From the NCBI GenBank assembly GCA_021234155.1, contig JAJEKV010000015.1, positions 8,900,458-8,964,457 of the forward strand: DNA of 64,000 bases, in the 5' to 3' direction. This DNA is from Isoetes taiwanensis. Lineage: Eukaryota > Streptophyta > Lycopodiopsida > Isoetales > Isoetaceae. Below the pieces are notes generated by a model. The model did not search any database. It had not been told where the DNA came from and saw nothing but the letters and a program-made list of their open reading frames with translations. Of this stretch, positions 59,501 through 64,000 are shown piece by piece (position 1 is the first letter of the stretch; every line of letters starts with the position of its first letter). Both the position numbers and the translations under genes were made by a program.

Positions 59501-61991
59501 GTTCAGGAAGCGCATTGCATGCTATCATGGAGCATGCAGAGAAGCTTATTGCTGTAATTGAGCTCAAAGACTTGCATAATGCTCGTGCAGAGGCACGACA
59601 GCAGCTTGAGGATTCAGGCCAGCAACCATCAGAAATTGATTTGAGTGATGTGTCTGGAGCCCTATGGGATACAATTCAAGTCGTTTGGTGAAAAAGCTTC
59701 GGAGGAAGAATGTGATGCTTATGGAAAGGGATAAAGCTGAAGTCTTTTTTTTCACTCGAAAGTGTCAGAGTTTGAAGAATTCTTTGCATGCCTTGAACAA
59801 CATGTCCATGCTATTGTTGGTCAAGATCAATCTTTGAAGTTGCCGAATTGAGCGGCTCTGTGAAATTGCAGATGCTTGTACTATACCATTAAGGGCTGCC
59901 ATCCATTACAGAGATATGCAGCAGGCTTGGTATCCGGCACCTGAAGGTTTAACACCATGGTATTGCAAGGCTAGTGTTAGATCTGGTGTATGGGCAGTTG
60001 CTGCATTAATCATTGACCTGCGAACTGAGGCAGATATTGCAGAACCTTCCATGAAGGAAGCACTGATTCTACGACTGGAGGAGCTCACAGATATTGTATT
60101 GGAAAGTTATGCAGGTGCAATAACAGCAAAGGTGGAGCGGGAGGAAGAATACAAAGGTTTGCAGATGGAATACTGGGACAGGAGGGAGAAACTATTTGGT
60201 GTGCTTCAGCAGCATGCAAGAGAAGTTGCAGATGAGGCAGCCCAGGTAGCCACCTCAACTGTGCTTGAAAGTCATAATGGACTAATGAATGTTTCTACTT
60301 TTTAGGTCGCAACTACAGTGGAAAACAGGGAACAGCAAAAACTTGGAACTCTGAAGGAGAAATATGTCCCATTGATGGCTCTTGCTAGGCGTCATGCTGG
60401 GTATCAGACACTTTGGGAAATCTGTAACGATCTCAATGATGTTGACTGTTTAAGGGGGCTAATGGTAAGCAAGGCATAGTCTAAGTTAGTGAGACCTGTG
60501 GGGTGTTGTTTGTTGATTTATTTGATTTGTGCTGGAATATGGAACCTTCAAGGATGCCATAAAATGAATGATGTTGACTACTCAACAATCGGCAATGATC
60601 TGGATGATGTTGTCTGTTTAAAGGGGCTAATGGTAAGCAAGGCATAGTCTAAGTCAGTGTGACCTGTGGAATTAGTTGTTTGTTTAACTCATTTTGACTT
60701 GTGCTGGAAAAACGTTCATGTGTAATATGAAACACTTTCTTTAAGTTCCAGATTTTTTCTTTTTTTGAAATACAGATAAAATTGTGTGCTTACTTATTAT
60801 GTACACCTGCAGCATGAAAGCATGGGTTTAAGAGAGGGTCGTTTCAGTAACTTCGTTTTTGAGCAATGCCTTCAAAAAGGACAACTTTCAAGGCTGCTGC
60901 GTCTTGGAGAAGAATTTGAAGAAGAGCTGGCATCTTTCCTTCATGACCACAAATCTCTAGCATGGCTACATGATATATATATGCAGCGGTTTCAGTCTGC
61001 ATCAAATACATTACATTCTTTAGCACTTTCAGATGGCAAAAGATCCGAGACACTGAAATGTCAGGAGTGGGGGAAGCCAAATAGAGAAATAAAATTTTCC
61101 AAGCGTAAGCGCCTATTGTACCTGGCAAAATTAGCGCACTTGCTGGTGAGGAAGTCTTTCTATTGAAATCTGTCATCCACCTGTGGCTATGTTAGCTTGC
61201 ATGCTGCTAGAAAGTTGCTGTTATAGCCATTGAGAAATGTTTATTTGACCGTAGCTTAATACGTATATCGTTCATATCTTCAAGGTTTAAACTCTTACAG
61301 GTGGTGGATCTGGAGCTCAGGAAAAGGCAGCCGGATTGATGCTGATATTGAAATCCTCAAAGGTTCAGGTTTGTATTGGATCTCTTTTAAATCAAGGATA
61401 ATAACTTTGTACATGCATTGGTGAATGCAAAAACATAACTTTAAACCTTTCTTTTTAACCCTCCAGGAACTCGCTGCAAGTTTAGGAGCTGTTGGTTCTG
61501 AGGTGCTCACACCTTGCAATTAGTTGAAGTCTGCCTGAACAGTGGAGTGCAGAATTGATTCTCCACTCCCTTGATCTGTTTTGCAATGGCGGGGATGCAT
61601 TTAGAATCGTAATAAGAGTCTATTAGAAGCTGCTTGGTTGAAAATAGCCAGCCAAGATGATTGGATTAGAATGAAGCAAGCATCTCAAGAGGAAGGGTGG
61701 AGTGCTGAGCAGCAACGTGAAGCACTAAAAATGACATCTCTTTATCAAGCATCAGAGCGATGTTATGGTGCCAATTCTATGGTGTCTGACACACCATTTG
61801 ACGAAATAATGCCCCTATTGCAAGATGACGGCATGCAAACTTTTGATTCTATAACCAAATCAGTAGAGGATGTTTTGATGCAGACCCCCGACTTTTCTGA
61901 GGTTGGGGAAGCTATGCTTACTGCCATAAAACTAGGGAAGCTAGCTGAGCCTGTTTTTGATGGGCATGAAAGTGATGAGATGATTGTTTAG
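56582..61991 (+). CDS. NUP133: Nucleoporin NUP133, multi-exon, with frame breaks
   Basis: NUP133 is a scaffold subunit of the Nup107-160 (Y) complex of the nuclear pore: N-terminal beta-propeller, C-terminal helical stack. Exons: 56,582-56,814 (starts MFSPASR, like plant NUP133), 57,500-57,660, 57,741-59,438 (long propeller exon), 59,517-60,245, 60,306-60,464, 60,813-61,145, about 61,301-61,362 and 61,467-61,991. Phases fit where frames are intact. Family-matching segments include GGIDGEIGLSW, DVSGALWDTIQ, MQQAWYPAPEGLTPWYCKAS, HAGYQTLWEICNDLND, LSRLLRLGEEFEEELASFL and QDDWIRMKQASQEEGW. Total near 1300 residues, the normal plant length. Breaks: TGA 57,887 and TAA 57,896; indels near 59,680, 59,750 (T8 run), 59,846, 61,325 and several in 61,500-61,640. 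With coding otherwise so well kept, base errors or very recent decay are the likely explanations. Confidence 0.88.
60429..60680 (+). repeat. Duplicated exon end and donor site in NUP133
   Basis: The 3' end of the exon ending at 60,464, with its donor (GGGGCTAATGGTAAGCAAGG), is repeated about 169 bp downstream (60,598 onward) with a few differences, including GTTGTCTG for GTTGACTG. The second copy sits inside the following intron and keeps an apparently functional GTAAGC donor. Confidence 0.85.
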
Positions 61992-64000
61992 GAAAGCAAC
62001 ATCTTAAAATGATAGAATTGCGTCCATAGTACATATACTAACGCCAGTTGACTGTGAAGGCTGAAGTTGTTGAGCGAGAATTAAGCTAAGCTCTATCTGG
62101 TTGTGAGAACCTATATCGAAATTTTCTTGTCACATGTTTTTAAAGACCGTTATGCAATGTGATTGAGAACCTTGGAGCTCAAGGTGGCTAGACAGCTATG
62201 AGATAAGTATAGATGGTTTATCCCATGCATATCGTTCAATTAATTACATTGAAATGTCCATTGAACAATTCGTATTGACCATCACCTTTGTTCTACAATA
62301 CCCTCCTAGAAGGTATTTAAGGTTATGCAATGTGATTGGGAATGTAGAATGCGAGGCCAGATGCAAGTCTTGGCTCATGGTATGTTTCCATTGGCTCTAA
62401 AACTAGATACAAGACGAAACAAAGTCGCAATGCAATGTGATTGGGTATCTAAGTCTGATTGAGGCTAGATGCAAGTCCCGCTCACGGTATATTTCCATTG
62501 GCTCTAAAACTCACTACAAGAGGAAACTAACTAAGTTGGCAATTGTAGCCTTGAGCAACCTGACTTTCGAGCGATGGATCGGAGCAGAGCTTTCATACCT
62601 AAAGATCAAGGCATGAGATTTTTGGACTTTGAAGTTCTAGACCTGAGCATGAAGGTCTTGTCACATGTTTTAAAGGCAGATTTATGCAATGTGATTGAGA
62701 ACCTTGAGCTCAAGGTGGCTGGCGACTATGAGATAATTTATCCCGCATAACTAATTACAAAATATCCTTATTATGTGTCTGCTTCAATAATTACATTGAA
62801 ATGTCCATTGAACAATTCCTATGCCATCACCTTTGTTCTACAATACCCTCCTAGAAGGTATTTAAGGTTATGCAACAAATAAGCGATGTGCGACGGCGTT
62901 AAAATGTATCTGGCATGTATTTTCATTAGACCTTTAACGTTCATATGTGCAACTTAAAACCACAACACATGTGATAGCACATGTGATACTGGCAAGAATG
63001 GAAATTGTGATAGCACATGTGATACTGGCAAGAATGGAAATTGTCATATGAGAGAATTCGTGATGCCTCAAAGCTGAGAAATAAGCGTGCATTCAAAATT
63101 GTTCAACCTCATCATAGTTTATGGTAGATACCGCTAGTAGATGCACCATCGTCGCGACTTCTAAGTTCACATTGATCATATCGGCCCTTTGTAGACATAC
63201 TTGTACAAATATTTAGCTTGACCTTACTTGACATACCTCAACATTGATATGGCGCTTGAAGTATGGCGTTAGCCATGGAAAGAACTTGTGTTTCCGAAAA
63301 CTAATATCATGGGATGTGTTTTACTTAGCCTTTAATATTCATATATGCAACTTTCCACAACACCCTTGCAAGATCGAACATGATTGTCTAATAGTGTGTA
63401 TTAACTTTGCATATATAAAGAATGTTTCTTTACTTGGCATTCTGCTAAAAACTCTGTTTGTCAATATGTGTCAGCGCAGGAGCGATGCTAACACAGCAAA
63501 ATGTCAAGTAAAGAAATATTACTATAACATGGAGACAATTCACTTTAAATTCTATGGCACATCTCTATTAAATGTTTGTTCGGTAATAAGTAGGCAAAAA
63601 CAATTTACAAATAAGCAATCATTCAACCAAATAATCTGATGTTAATTCTACCCTAACTATCCAAAATGCCATTTGTTTAATTCACATGGATTAGCTTTCT
63701 CTACATAGAAAGCAAATTGTGCAAAAAACCACGCCCCATGTTTTATCATTTATCAACGTAAGGTGTGCACCAACTCCATGCCCCATTACACAAAAGTTGC
63801 GTCATGCATGCATCAATTAGTTGGGACGCAGAACTTGGGACTTAGTTGGGACGTTGCTAATACTGAGGACTTAGCATGATTGTAAATACAATGCCTCATC
63901 TTAGAGAGTGGTGTAGACTTGTATTTTTTTCTATCAGTTTAGTATTTGTTCACAATAACATGTTCATATCCAATTCTATTACATGTCACCTATCTTGCTA
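61992..64000. other. NUP133 3' flank with interspersed direct repeats
   Basis: A ~185-bp unit (about 62,149-62,333) recurs at 62,690-62,875 (CTACAATACCCTCCTAGAAG and AATGTCCATTGAACAATTC). A ~90-bp unit with TTTCCATTGGCTCTAAAACT occurs near 62,340-62,420 and 62,440-62,525. A 37-bp unit with GATAGCACATGTGATACTGG is tandem at 62,970-63,045. Plus frame 63,244-63,639 (131 codons) has no recognisable domain and is probably chance. Confidence 0.6.

Noticed and set aside
63244-63639. 131-codon plus-strand open frame near the right edge
   Set aside because: AT-rich, no domain, no signal peptide and no promoter features; likely chance.

Overview
The window looks like nuclear DNA of a land plant with a large, repeat-rich genome, most likely a fern (monilophyte) or a relative. 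The support is: GT-AG introns; a plant NUP133 gene; a seed-maturation-protein (SMP/LEA) gene; plant LTR retrotransposons with the TGGTATCAGAGC primer-binding site; a piece of plastid DNA carrying trnL-UAG; and a secreted MACPF-type gene, a class known from ferns. The fern assignment is inference; no species is claimed.

Layout. 1-1.9 kb: decayed LINE reverse transcriptase with a TTCTTA/TTCTA-type tail, then a Helitron-like 3' end. 4.5-11.9 kb: a 7.4-kb retroposed block bounded by a 15-bp target duplication and a long poly(T), holding two ~3.2-kb direct copies of an unknown non-coding sequence. 13.6 kb: a small intronless gene for a secreted cysteine-rich protein, with a triplicated block in its upstream region. 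15-17 kb: small inverted-repeat elements and palindromes. 17.7-18.5 kb: LINE fragment. 18.6-22.6 kb: a multiply duplicated promoter region leading into a broken MACPF-type gene. 24.6-26.1 kb: a 1.07-kb non-autonomous DNA transposon and, beside it, a 5'-truncated LINE with a clean 12-bp target duplication. 28.6-29.9 kb: an intact three-exon SMP gene with ABRE-like and RY motifs upstream. 30.5-34 kb: a deleted Ty3/gypsy element. 35.7-37 kb: unrecognised decayed coding sequence. 39.9-40.5 kb: one LINE inserted into another. 45.6-51.2 kb: a Ty1/copia element carrying two nested insertions (plastid DNA; a gypsy integrase/LTR fragment). 51.2-53.2 kb: GC-rich LINE-like remnant. 55.3 kb: tRNA-derived SINE-like sequence. 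55.9-56.4 kb: foldback element. 56.6-62 kb: NUP133. 62-64 kb: short duplicated spacers.

Host genes are few: SMP (intact), the cysteine-rich secreted protein (intact), NUP133 (gene structure complete, but with several frame breaks that may be base errors or decay), and the MACPF gene (clearly broken as read). They do not form a pathway. Most of the window records layered mobile-element insertion, and several target duplications and nestings can be read directly.
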